DNA of 12,693 nucleotides, taken from NCBI GenBank assembly GCA_038214535.1, contig JBBQRS010000125.1:1-12693 (forward strand), read 5' to 3'. Below are positions 1 to 5,718 of the stretch, piece after piece. Source of the DNA: JBBQRS01 sp038214535 (GTDB lineage: Bacteria > Chloroflexota > Anaerolineae > CG2-30-64-16). A program made the position numbers and the translations under genes. The notes beneath the pieces were generated by a model. That model did not search any database. It saw only the letters and a program-made list of their open reading frames with translations, and was not told the origin of the DNA. Numbering within the stretch: the first letter of the stretch is position 1; each line of letters opens with the position of its first letter.

Positions 1-1
1 T

Positions 2-268
2 ATCGTAGCATCGCCTGGCATCCGACACAACCGACCACGGATTGCCGGCACAGGTGTGACGGTGGAACGCGTTGTCGGTTGGTATAAGCTTGGCCTGACG
101 CCGGAGGAGATCAGCGATCGTATTGGTGATCTGACGTTGGCGCAGGTACATGCGGCGCTCGCTTACTATCATGCGAACCGTGAGCAATTGGAGGCCAGTT
201 TCGCGGCCGAGGAAGCCGAAGAGGATCAGGCAGAGCGGGCTTTCCTCGCGCGCCAGCGGGCAGCCTGA
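2..268 (+). CDS. DUF433 antitoxin, 5' end cut by the window edge
   Basis: The frame is open from base 2 to the TGA at 266-268, giving 88 residues; the true start lies left of the window. The opening residues (about 4-22, with PGIRHNRPRIAGTGVTVE) match the usual DUF433 opening PGI..GRPRI.GT..TVE. The later GLTPEEI and LTLAQVHAALAYYHANRE segments are also family hallmarks. A GTG at 56 could be read as a start but would discard this conserved opening, so it is not the real one. DUF433 proteins are small helix-turn-helix-like antitoxins, normally encoded directly before a DUF5615 PIN-like toxin, as here. The C-terminus is an acidic helix, probably the toxin-binding part. Its stop overlaps the toxin start by one base (TGATG), so translation is probably coupled. 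Family assignment is confident; antitoxin activity is inferred from family and context. Confidence 0.85.
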   Translation: MVASPGIRHNRPRIAGTGVTVERVVGWYKLGLTPEEISDRIGDLTLAQVHAALAYYHANREQLEASFAAEEAEEDQAERAFLARQRAA

Positions 269-624
269 TGTTTCGGCTGTATATCGACGAAGATTCCGGG
301 GATCGCAATCTGGTACAGGCGCTCCGGGCGCGCGGGGTGGACGTGATCACGGCTCAGGATGCAGGTATGATCGAGCGAGGCGATGACGAGCATCTGCAGT
401 TTGCGACGAACCGAGATCGCGTCCTGTACAGCTTCAACCGAGGCGACTTTCTCCGCCTTCATGCGCAGTACTTGGCGGAAGGAAAGGGTCACGCGGGCAT
501 ATTGCTCGCGCGCCAGCAACATTACTCAGTTGGTGAGCAAATGCGCCGGGTGCTCAAGGTCATGGCGCTCACATCTGCTGCCGACATGCGCAACCGCGTT
601 GAGTTCCTCAGCGCGTGGGGCTGA
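268..624 (+). CDS. DUF5615 PIN-like toxin
   Basis: A 118-residue protein beginning at the ATG that overlaps the antitoxin stop. It opens with FRLYIDEDSGDRNLVQALRARG, the DUF5615 pattern of an acidic cluster (D7, E8, D9) after the first strand. This is followed by VITAQDAG, a middle acidic residue (D40) and SFNRGDF (D60), the usual positions of the metal-binding acids of PIN-like nucleases. Family members are putative Mg-dependent RNases held in check by the DUF433 partner. Length is normal and the reading frame is intact, so the pair looks complete apart from the antitoxin N-terminus cut by the window. No promoter is visible before it, consistent with co-transcription from outside the window. 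Function as an RNase toxin is inferred from the family. Confidence 0.82.
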   Translation: MFRLYIDEDSGDRNLVQALRARGVDVITAQDAGMIERGDDEHLQFATNRDRVLYSFNRGDFLRLHAQYLAEGKGHAGILLARQQHYSVGEQMRRVLKVMALTSAADMRNRVEFLSAWG

Positions 625-725
625 TTCTCTAGTGGCCCGAGCCCGGGTTCGTTACTGATCTGGCGGTTCCTGCGGAAGATTTGGCGAACTGCATACCGTC
701 GGGTAAAATCAGTGCAGCAGACTTT

Positions 726-898
726 GTTCTGAACGGTCGCGAAAGCGCCGAGTCTTCTACGTATTTCGACCATTTTGGGGTATTTCAGTCCTAACAACCT
801 TAGGATCTGCTGAGCATAGCTCGTCCGGGTTCAAGTCCCGGCGTCGGCATTAGATTCCCCAAAAAGTCGCGTAGAAGACCTGAAAGACCGTTCAGAAC
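726..898. repeat. 173-bp interrupted palindrome around a tRNA fragment
   Basis: Three blocks of the left half are mirrored in order in the right half. GTTCTGAACGGTC (726-738) pairs with 886-898. GTCTTCTACG (752-761) pairs with 870-879. TTTTGGGG (773-780) pairs with 857-864, with CGAC (767-770) matching 866-869. The spacers between blocks differ in length, so this is an old, decayed inverted repeat rather than a fresh one. The centre holds the tRNA 3' fragment. No protein-coding frame of quality is seen in 625-1000; the rest of that gap is unremarkable. Confidence 0.75.
821..849 (+). other. tRNA 3'-end fragment, possible attachment-site scar
   Basis: A perfect T-arm is present: stem CCGGG (825-829), loop TTCAAGT (830-836), stem CCCGG (837-841). 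It is followed by a seven-base acceptor strand CGTCGGC (842-848) and discriminator A (849), with no encoded CCA. The matching 5' acceptor strand GCCGACG and the D-arm are absent from the preceding 200 bases, so this is only the 3' end of a tRNA. Integrative elements commonly insert at this part of tRNA genes and leave such a displaced fragment. The isotype cannot be told without the anticodon. Confidence 0.7.
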
Positions 899-920
899 CA
901 CGTGTTCTGAACGGCTTTTC
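886..920. terminator. Bidirectional intrinsic terminator
   Basis: The 11-bp stem CCGTTCAGAAC (888-898) pairs with GTTCTGAACGG (904-914) around a five-base loop. It is followed by CTTTTC on the plus strand. Read on the minus strand, the same stem is followed by TCTTT. It sits about 90 bp beyond the stop of the sensor kinase gene (minus strand) and 40 bp beyond the tRNA 3' fragment (plus strand), so it could serve both. A further copy of half the stem, at 726-736, belongs to the larger palindrome. Confidence 0.75.
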
Positions 921-1000
921 GTGTTTAAGGCCCATTCTTCTGCTGTTTTTGGCCACCAATCGACCCAAAATTGAAACGTGCAGCAGCTCGGATTCTGTAA

Positions 1001-2479
1001 CTAGGCAGGTAGGGTGAAAAAGAAACGGGTACCGTATCCCTGATTCCCTGTCACCTGGTGGATGGGGCTCTCGGCCCACACCCGGCCGCCGTGGGCTTCG
1101 ACGAGATACCTCACGATCGCCAACCCCAATCCTGAGCCGCCGCTGGATCGCGTGCGCGACTTGTCGGCCCGGTAGAAGCGATCGAACACGTGGGGCAGAT
1201 CGGCCGGCGGGATACCGGCGCCGCTGTCTGTAACCATTACCAGGTAGAGCTTACGCCCGGCCGGTGGTAAGGGAGTGTCAGCGCGATCCGGCGTCGCCAG
1301 ACTCACCTGGACGGTGACAACGCCACCCGCGGGGGTGTAGCGCAGGGCATTATCTACCAGATTGCCGATGACCTGGTTCACGCGGTCGGCATCCGCGCGC
1401 ACAGGCGACGCGGGCGGCAAATCTGTCTGCAGATGGATGCCTTTGGCCTGGGCGGCCGAGCGCATCCGCTCGGTCGCCTTGCGAACCAATTCGCTCAGGT
1501 CCGTTTCAGCGCGTTCCAACTTGAGTTGTCCGGTCTCGGCTAGCGAGAGCAAGCGCAGATCGGCCACCAGACGGCTGAGTAGCAGCGTTTCCTCGTGCAG
1601 CGAGGCAAGTTGTTCGGCGTCGGTCGGCAGGATGCCGTCTTGCATCGCTTCCAGGTTCGCCTGCATTACGCTGAGCGGTGTACGCAGTTCGTGCGCGACA
1701 TCGGCCACCATCTGGCGGCGTTGTCCTTCTGACGCCGCCAGGTTGGCGGCCATCGTGTTGAAAGCGCCGGCCAGCTCGCCGAGTTCATCCCGCGAACGCA
1801 CGGCCACGCGTTGGCTGAGGTCGCCGGCCGCGATCGCGTGGGCCGCGGCAGTCAGTCGGCGCATCGGCGCGGTGAGTTGGAAGAAGAGCAGTGCGCCGAG
1901 CGCCAGAGCGACGACGCCCGCCGCCAGGACCGCCAGCAGAATCGAGCGGTTAACCTCCGTGAGGAATGCACCGGCCGGCGACGCCGCGACCGGTGCAGCC
2001 ACCGAAGCGCCAATCACTATACCAACGGTCTGCCCGTTGACCTGGATGGGTGTGCCTGTGGCAAGCTGCGCGGCGGGGAGGGTTCGACCGGTTAGGAGAT
2101 CCGCCGAGTCGCCAATCACCCGGCCACGGGGATCAGCCAAGAGGACGCGCAAGCCCATCATGGCCCACATGTCCGAGGTGCCCGCCGTACCGGAACCCAT
2201 CATGCCCATGCCGCCGGAGCCCATCATGCCTGTGCCCGGCCTCGCTATCCCACCGGAACCCTGCAACCTCGCTTCGACGCCCTGCCAGCTCCCTTGCTGA
2301 ACGTAATAGTCGGCCAGTTGCGGCGCCAATTGGGTGGCCCAAAGTTGGCCGTTGCGATCCGCATAGAGCCGGAACTGCCCGGTTGTGGCCCGATTGACCA
2401 ACCCTGCGACGATGACGGCGAGGGCCAGGATGACCAGGGCAAATGCGCCCAGCAGCCTGAAGAAAAGGCTACGTCGCAT
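1001..2479 (-). CDS. Sensor histidine kinase with Met-rich sensor loop, probably copper-responsive
   Basis: A 492-residue kinase read from the ATG at 2479, inside the end of the response regulator gene (11-base overlap). A longer frame reaches back to 2584, but its extra 35 residues are the shadow of the regulator, and MRRSLFFRLL begins a proper membrane anchor. Order: TM1 (about 8-28), external loop, TM2 (about 178-203), HAMP (about 204-255), HisKA with phosphorylated H263 in VAHELRTP, then HATPase with N-box NLVDNALR (373-380), G1 DSGAGI (418-423) and G2 GGSGLGLAI (447-455). The external loop contains GMMGSGGMGMMGSG (84-97) and DMWAMMG (103-109), eight Met in about 25 residues, which would suit thioether binding of Cu(I) or Ag(I). 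The same MMG motif occurs in two neighbouring exported proteins. Kinase function is certain; the copper signal is inference from motif and neighbours. Confidence 0.93.
   Translation of the reverse strand: MRRSLFFRLLGAFALVILALAVIVAGLVNRATTGQFRLYADRNGQLWATQLAPQLADYYVQQGSWQGVEARLQGSGGIARPGTGMMGSGGMGMMGSGTAGTSDMWAMMGLRVLLADPRGRVIGDSADLLTGRTLPAAQLATGTPIQVNGQTVGIVIGASVAAPVAASPAGAFLTEVNRSILLAVLAAGVVALALGALLFFQLTAPMRRLTAAAHAIAAGDLSQRVAVRSRDELGELAGAFNTMAANLAASEGQRRQMVADVAHELRTPLSVMQANLEAMQDGILPTDAEQLASLHEETLLLSRLVADLRLLSLAETGQLKLERAETDLSELVRKATERMRSAAQAKGIHLQTDLPPASPVRADADRVNQVIGNLVDNALRYTPAGGVVTVQVSLATPDRADTPLPPAGRKLYLVMVTDSGAGIPPADLPHVFDRFYRADKSRTRSSGGSGLGLAIVRYLVEAHGGRVWAESPIHQVTGNQGYGTRFFFTLPA
2153..2230 (-). 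other. Met/Gly-rich candidate metal-sensing segment of the kinase
   Basis: Encodes kinase residues 84-109 in the extracytoplasmic loop. Met sits at 85, 86, 91, 93, 94, 104, 107 and 108, spaced by Gly and Ser. There is no Cys or His in the segment, so any metal site would be all-thioether, which favours Cu(I) or Ag(I). This is inference; no known sensor domain is recognised around it. Confidence 0.5.
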
Positions 2480-3164
2480 CGGCGACCTCTGCCAGCTTAT
2501 AGCCAATCCCGTAGATCGTGAGGATATATTGTGGATTCTTGGGGTCTGACTCGATTTTGGCCCGCAGGTTCCGCACGTGGACATCTATCGTGCGCTCGAA
2601 GCCTTCAATGGGGCTTTCCTGGATTTGCTGGAGCAGTTGTGCTCGCGCGAAGGTGCGACCTGGAGAGCGCGCCAGAACGGCCAGTAACTCAAACTCCATC
2701 GGCGTGAGTTCCACTGGGCGGCCTGCCACCGTCGCCTGGTGGGCGGCTAGGTCCAACGCGATGTCACCTGCCTGCAATAGCTCTGAAGCGGCGACCTCGC
2801 CTTCGACCCGGCGCAGGATGGCACGCACGCGTAACACCACTTCGCGCGGGCTGAACGGTTTGACCACGTAGTCGTCGGCGCCGAGTTCCAGGCCGATCAA
2901 CCGGTCGGCTTCCTCGACGCGCGCGGTCAGCATGATGATGGGGACCGTGGACTCGCGACGGAGGATGCGACAGACGTCCAGCCCATCAATGCCAGGCAGC
3001 ATCAAATCGAGGATCACCAGGTCGGGCCTGGCGTGCCGGAAGGTGGTGAGCGCCATCTGCCCGTCGCTGGCCGTGACGACGCGGAAGCTGGCCTGCTCCA
3101 GGTAGCCCTTGAGCACCGTGACGATCTTGCGCTCGTCATCCACCACCAGGATTGTCTTCGCCAT
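2469..3164 (-). CDS. OmpR/PhoB-family response regulator
   Basis: A 231-residue regulator. The receiver domain (1-118) has the acidic pair DDE (9-11), phosphoacceptor D53 in LVILDLMLPG, T80 and K102 in VKPFSPRE. The winged-helix DNA-binding domain (about 130-225) carries ELTPMEFELL, the recognition region RTIDVHVRNLRAKIE and the terminal YGIGYKL wing. The ATG at 3164 starts MAKTILVVDD and has GAGG about nine bases upstream; a GTG at 3206 would add 14 residues without family likeness and is rejected. It is the first gene of the pair, with the kinase start embedded in its end, so the two proteins should be made in coupled amounts. CusR/CopR-like control of copper genes is likely from the neighbourhood, but the sequence family alone does not fix the signal. 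Confidence 0.93.
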   Translation of the reverse strand: MAKTILVVDDERKIVTVLKGYLEQASFRVVTASDGQMALTTFRHARPDLVILDLMLPGIDGLDVCRILRRESTVPIIMLTARVEEADRLIGLELGADDYVVKPFSPREVVLRVRAILRRVEGEVAASELLQAGDIALDLAAHQATVAGRPVELTPMEFELLAVLARSPGRTFARAQLLQQIQESPIEGFERTIDVHVRNLRAKIESDPKNPQYILTIYGIGYKLAEVADAT

Positions 3165-3210
3165 TGGCCCAAGCCTCGGTCCAGCCCCCGCAGAATCCAA
3201 CGTCACGGCC

Positions 3211-3219
3211 AGTATACCA
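3211..3219 (-). promoter_or_regulatory. Extended -10 promoter for the two-component genes
   Basis: Read on the minus strand, TGGTATACT is a TGn extended -10 with five of six consensus bases. It would start transcription about 40 bases before the regulator ATG. No convincing -35 is seen, which is normal for extended -10 promoters. It lies directly after the terminator of the upstream gene. Confidence 0.5.
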
Positions 3220-3221
3220 CA

Positions 3222-3262
3222 AAACAGAAGGCCGGTGGCGTCTTAGGAAGATGCCACCGGCC
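3222..3262 (-). terminator. Intrinsic terminator after the MMG/PepSY gene
   Basis: On the minus strand a 15-bp stem (3248-3262 with 3230-3244, one G-U pair) with a three-base loop is followed by TTCTGTTTTG. It lies 27 bases after the stop of the MMG/PepSY gene, and so separates that gene from the two-component genes, which have their own promoter just beyond. Confidence 0.8.
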
Positions 3263-3288
3263 AAATGCCGCGCTGGCGGCTGCCGATG

Positions 3289-4092
3289 TTAGAACGTTTT
3301 TTCGCTGATGAAGTTGCCGTGCCAGATATGGTACCAGATCTGCCCGGTGTAGCCGTTGACGCTCAACATGCCCGCGGTCTCGCCATCCTTGAGAAAGTCC
3401 ATGGTGAAGTAGCCAGGGAACTGCATCTCATCGTCGGCTAGTCTGGCGCCCGGCTGATTGCTGTCCAGCCATTGCTGCGCCGCCGTACGGGCCTGGGCGA
3501 CCGTCACGGTCAGCGGCCCTGTCTGTTGGTTCCGGGCGCCGCCCATCATGCCGCCAGCGTTCCCCATGGGCCCGTACTTGGTATTCCACATCATGTTGGG
3601 GCCGGGTTCGGGGGTGACGTAACCGGTGTAGCGGTTGACCAGCAACTCGAAGGCGCCGGCGCCGGTGCTCTTCTCTGTGACCAGGGCATAGAAGTTGTTA
3701 TCGAACGCCATCACTTCGGCGAGTTTCAGATCCGCGTTGTTGTAACTCTTCAGATACTGTTGCGCGGCCTCCACGGCCTTGTCGAAGGTGATCGGCTGGG
3801 CGTTCGCCGGGATCGCCGCGCCGCCAAACATCGGGCACTCCGCGGGCATCGTGCCACTGATGGTGTTGCCAGCGCCCATCATGCCACCGAAGCCCTGGCC
3901 GCCCATCATACCGCCGAAGCCTGACTGTCCCTGGCCGCCCATCATGCCGCCAAAGCCGGCTTGTCCTCGACCCCCCATCATGCCGCCAAAGGAACCGCCC
4001 GGCCCTTGGGCGAACGCAGCCGTCGCAAACACGGCTGCCAGCAGCAGCACGGTCAATCCGATCCCGATCGTGAGTTTGATACGCTTGTTCAT
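3289..4092 (-). CDS. Secreted PepSY-like protein with MMG repeats
   Basis: A 267-residue exported protein. The ATG at 4092 is preceded by AGGAG nine bases upstream. Residues 1-28 form a signal peptide with KR at 4-5, hydrophobic core 9-25 and a likely cut after AFA (28). Residues 35-73 are four FGGMMG repeats. C86 follows in AECPMF. Two PepSY-like modules come next: about 101-160 (FDKAVEAAQQYLKSY through ELLVNRYTGYV) and about 195-258 (VTVAQARTAAQQWL through LSVNGYTGQIWYH). A further GMMGG lies at 181-185. PepSY modules often act as small extracytoplasmic binding or inhibitory domains. The Met clusters suggest Cu(I) binding in the cell envelope. It has its own promoter with a candidate operator of the adjacent regulator, so it is probably a regulated copper-binding protein. 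Export and repeats are visible; the role is inferred. Confidence 0.85.
   Translation of the reverse strand: MNKRIKLTIGIGLTVLLLAAVFATAAFAQGPGGSFGGMMGGRGQAGFGGMMGGQGQSGFGGMMGGQGFGGMMGAGNTISGTMPAECPMFGGAAIPANAQPITFDKAVEAAQQYLKSYNNADLKLAEVMAFDNNFYALVTEKSTGAGAFELLVNRYTGYVTPEPGPNMMWNTKYGPMGNAGGMMGGARNQQTGPLTVTVAQARTAAQQWLDSNQPGARLADDEMQFPGYFTMDFLKDGETAGMLSVNGYTGQIWYHIWHGNFISEKTF
3874..3990 (-). repeat. Tandem FGGMMG coding repeats
   Basis: Four in-frame copies of a FGGMMG unit, spaced 12, 12 and 9 residues apart, with linkers such as GRGQAG and GQGQSG. The DNA copies differ mainly at third positions (GGC/GGT, TTT/TTC), which suggests that the amino-acid pattern is kept by selection. Confidence 0.8.
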
Positions 4093-4150
4093 TCCGTGAA
4101 TCTCCTATCGCTGAAGTGATGTTGTTGGCCCTGCGCCAACCTACAGCTTC

Positions 4151-4183
4151 ATTATAGCGGGCGATTGTTAGGAAGTTGTTTAG
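4151..4183 (-). promoter_or_regulatory. TATAAT promoter with direct-repeat operator for the MMG/PepSY gene
   Basis: On the minus strand a perfect TATAAT (4156-4151) lies 58 bases before the ATG. No good -35 hexamer exists at the usual place. Instead CAACTTCCTAACAATC (4178-4163) lies there, with two CAA half-sites 11 bases apart. On the plus strand the same repeat reads TTGTTAG, then TTGTTTAG. OmpR-family regulators typically bind such 10-11-base direct repeats over the -35 region of activated promoters. A near copy lies upstream of copA. The promoter is fairly sure; the operator is inferred. Confidence 0.6.
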
Positions 4184-4241
4184 ATCTGCCCAAGAGGCTG
4201 TGAAGGAGGCGGGCGTGCCAGGAATGGCTGCGTTACTCGCT

Positions 4242-4404
4242 TCAAGGTCGCTCGTGGATCAGCCTCACCAACTCGCCCCACAGTTGCTTGGCCTCGAAAC
4301 GTTTCAGCGCGGCCCGCTGGACGTTTTCCACGGTGCGCCGTTAGTACGGCGAGTCGGACCTTACAATGACCATGCCCGTCGCCACGCCGCCGCTCTGGCT
4401 TTCC
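4242..4404 (-). pseudogene. Possible unrecognised gene remnant
   Basis: Right after the methyltransferase stop, one minus-strand frame gives 53 natural-looking codons broken by a single TAA, ending at the TGA at 4242-4244. Its last part reads VENVQRAALKRFEAK, then QLWGELVRLIHERP. I do not recognise the family. It could be the end of a decayed gene. The plus-strand frame across the same bases (4176-4436) looks like an antisense shadow. A small perfect hairpin, CGCCGT/ACGGCG, at 4336-4351 has no T-run. Low confidence. Confidence 0.25.
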
Positions 4405-5253
4405 TCAGATCGCATGCGCAGGCTTGTGCAAGATAACCAACACCACGGGTGCCAGTGCAGCCTGGAACTGCGTCATTGACTGGAACCCGGGGAAACGTCT
4501 GGCCTCAGCTTCAGGCACCAGTCTGGCGCTGAACCAACGCCACAGGTAGCCGACAGCGCGGCTGCCCCAGGAATCACCGGTGGTTTCGAAGAAAAGCACC
4601 ATGTACCCATCCGGCCGCAGCCGTTCCCAGGCCTTCTCCACCACTGGCTGCGGGTCGGGCAGATGTTCGAAAACCCAGGTGGAGATGATCAGGTCGAAGG
4701 GGCCTTCAGGCAGCGGATCCGTCAACAGGTTTAGCCTGTGGAAGTGGGCCCGCGTCTCAGTGCCGAATCTGGCGCGCGCCTGGCCGAGCATATCTTCGGA
4801 AAGATCCACGCCCGCATAGGAACCCAGGGGCAACCCCAACGCCAGCATCCGTTCCAGGTTAAGACCCGTGCCACAGCCCAAATCCAGGACATGCCCGCCA
4901 GTTGGAAGATACTTGGCGAAGGCCTGCTCCAGGGCCTGTTGGGCATCTGGATACAGCCAATCGCGCCAGAGGAAGGCTACGGCGTCGTAGATGCGAGAGA
5001 ACACCCGGTAGAGCGGGCGAACCTCCACCGGATCTGCGATCAGCGCGGCGAGCCCGGCTCCGACTTCGGCTGCGCCTGCGCTTCGCACCAGCCAGCCAGA
5101 TCGCCCGGCCAACCAGGCCAGGGCACTACGCTGAGAACTACGCTGTGCTCCCCGCTGCCACTGATACAGATGGGCGCCACCGGAAAACAGAAGGAAAATC
5201 CCATTCAGGAGGAGCATTCCTCCCAAGATTCGTGTCAGTCTCTTATTTGTCAT
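4405..5253 (-). CDS. Membrane-anchored class I SAM methyltransferase
   Basis: A 282-residue protein from the ATG at 5253, with GGAG five bases upstream; a longer frame to 5364 would overlap the cupredoxin gene and adds no family sequence. Residues 8-26 (LGGMLLLNGIFLLFSGG region) form one membrane segment, followed by a basic stretch and a short linker. The Rossmann methyltransferase domain runs from about 118: motif I VLDLGCGTG (122-130), acidic D150 in AGVDLSEDM, motif III-like PFDLIISTWVFEHLPD (185-200) and RLRPDGYMVLFF (211-222). This is the Methyltransf_11/25 type, which includes small-molecule, quinone and lipid methyltransferases; the substrate cannot be read from sequence. It follows the cupredoxin gene by 68 bases on the same strand, so it may share the copA transcript. 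A direct role in copper handling is not evident. Confidence 0.8.
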   Translation of the reverse strand: MTNKRLTRILGGMLLLNGIFLLFSGGAHLYQWQRGAQRSSQRSALAWLAGRSGWLVRSAGAAEVGAGLAALIADPVEVRPLYRVFSRIYDAVAFLWRDWLYPDAQQALEQAFAKYLPTGGHVLDLGCGTGLNLERMLALGLPLGSYAGVDLSEDMLGQARARFGTETRAHFHRLNLLTDPLPEGPFDLIISTWVFEHLPDPQPVVEKAWERLRPDGYMVLFFETTGDSWGSRAVGYLWRWFSARLVPEAEARRFPGFQSMTQFQAALAPVVLVILHKPAHAI

Positions 5254-5321
5254 GGTTACTCCAAACGTCGACGCATGGTCGCTGCGCCGCGGTAGACTGC
5301 TCGTCTCTTGCCGTTTGCCGG

Positions 5322-5699
5322 TTACTCGACAATCAGCTTGCCGCGCAGCATCCCCATCTGGCACTGGAAGCCATACTCGCCCGGCTTGTCCGGCGTGAAC
5401 TCCACGGCCACTTCCTCGCCTTCCGGCAACTTGGCGCTCCGGCTGAAGTCCGGGAAGAGCACCGTCTCCGAGCAGCTTGCGCTTTCTTGCCGGGTGAAGC
5501 GCAGGCGCACCGGCTGTCCGGCCTTGACCACGATGACGTCGGGCGTGTAGCCGCCCTTGACGGTGACGGCGACCTCTTGGACGCCGCCCACGCCGGCCGC
5601 GGCGCGCGTTTGGCCTTTCGGCGCGAACCAGAAGAACCAGGCAATGAAGCCGCTGAGAGCGATCCCGGTCAACGTGACGGCGATTTGACTTGCAGTCAT
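5322..5699 (-). CDS. Membrane-anchored cupredoxin with Cys/Met ligands
   Basis: A 125-residue protein. The ATG at 5699 has AGGAG about ten bases upstream. An N-terminal membrane anchor (about 6-25) places the domain outside the cytoplasm. The cupredoxin fold covers about 42-125 with TVKGGYTPDVIVVKAGQPV, ESASCSETVLFPDF, FTPDKPGEYGF and the terminal CQMGM loop. Probable metal ligands are C76, C113 and M115 or M117. The His residues of plastocyanin-type sites are missing (the protein has no His at all), so this is a soft-ligand variant better suited to Cu(I) binding than to electron transfer. It starts 19 bases after the copA stop, so the two genes are almost certainly co-transcribed. Likely role: taking copper from, or passing it on after, CopA export. 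Fold is well supported; the role is inferred. Confidence 0.87.
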   Translation of the reverse strand: MTASQIAVTLTGIALSGFIAWFFWFAPKGQTRAAAGVGGVQEVAVTVKGGYTPDVIVVKAGQPVRLRFTRQESASCSETVLFPDFSRSAKLPEGEEVAVEFTPDKPGEYGFQCQMGMLRGKLIVE

Positions 5700-5718
5700 G
5701 ATACGTATACTCCTGGCC

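Noticed and set aside
788..800. TCCTAACAA match to the operator box near the tRNA fragment
   Set aside because: Only nine bases match and no promoter or gene follows it in a fitting position.
1362..2300. A 312-codon open frame on the plus strand
   Set aside because: Antisense shadow of the sensor kinase; Ser/Arg/Ala-rich with no domain.
3241..3252. TTAGGAAG match to the operator box near the regulator promoter
   Set aside because: It is the loop of the terminator hairpin, lacks the CAA half-sites, and its distance to the -10 is out of helical phase with the other two boxes.
3472..4099. Plus-strand frames with repeated PPKP or AHHATE patterns
   Set aside because: The repeats simply mirror the MMG coding repeats of the real minus-strand gene.
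4176..4436. An 86-codon plus-strand frame
   Set aside because: Starts inside the MMG operator region, has no ribosome site or recognised family, and overlaps the methyltransferase end.
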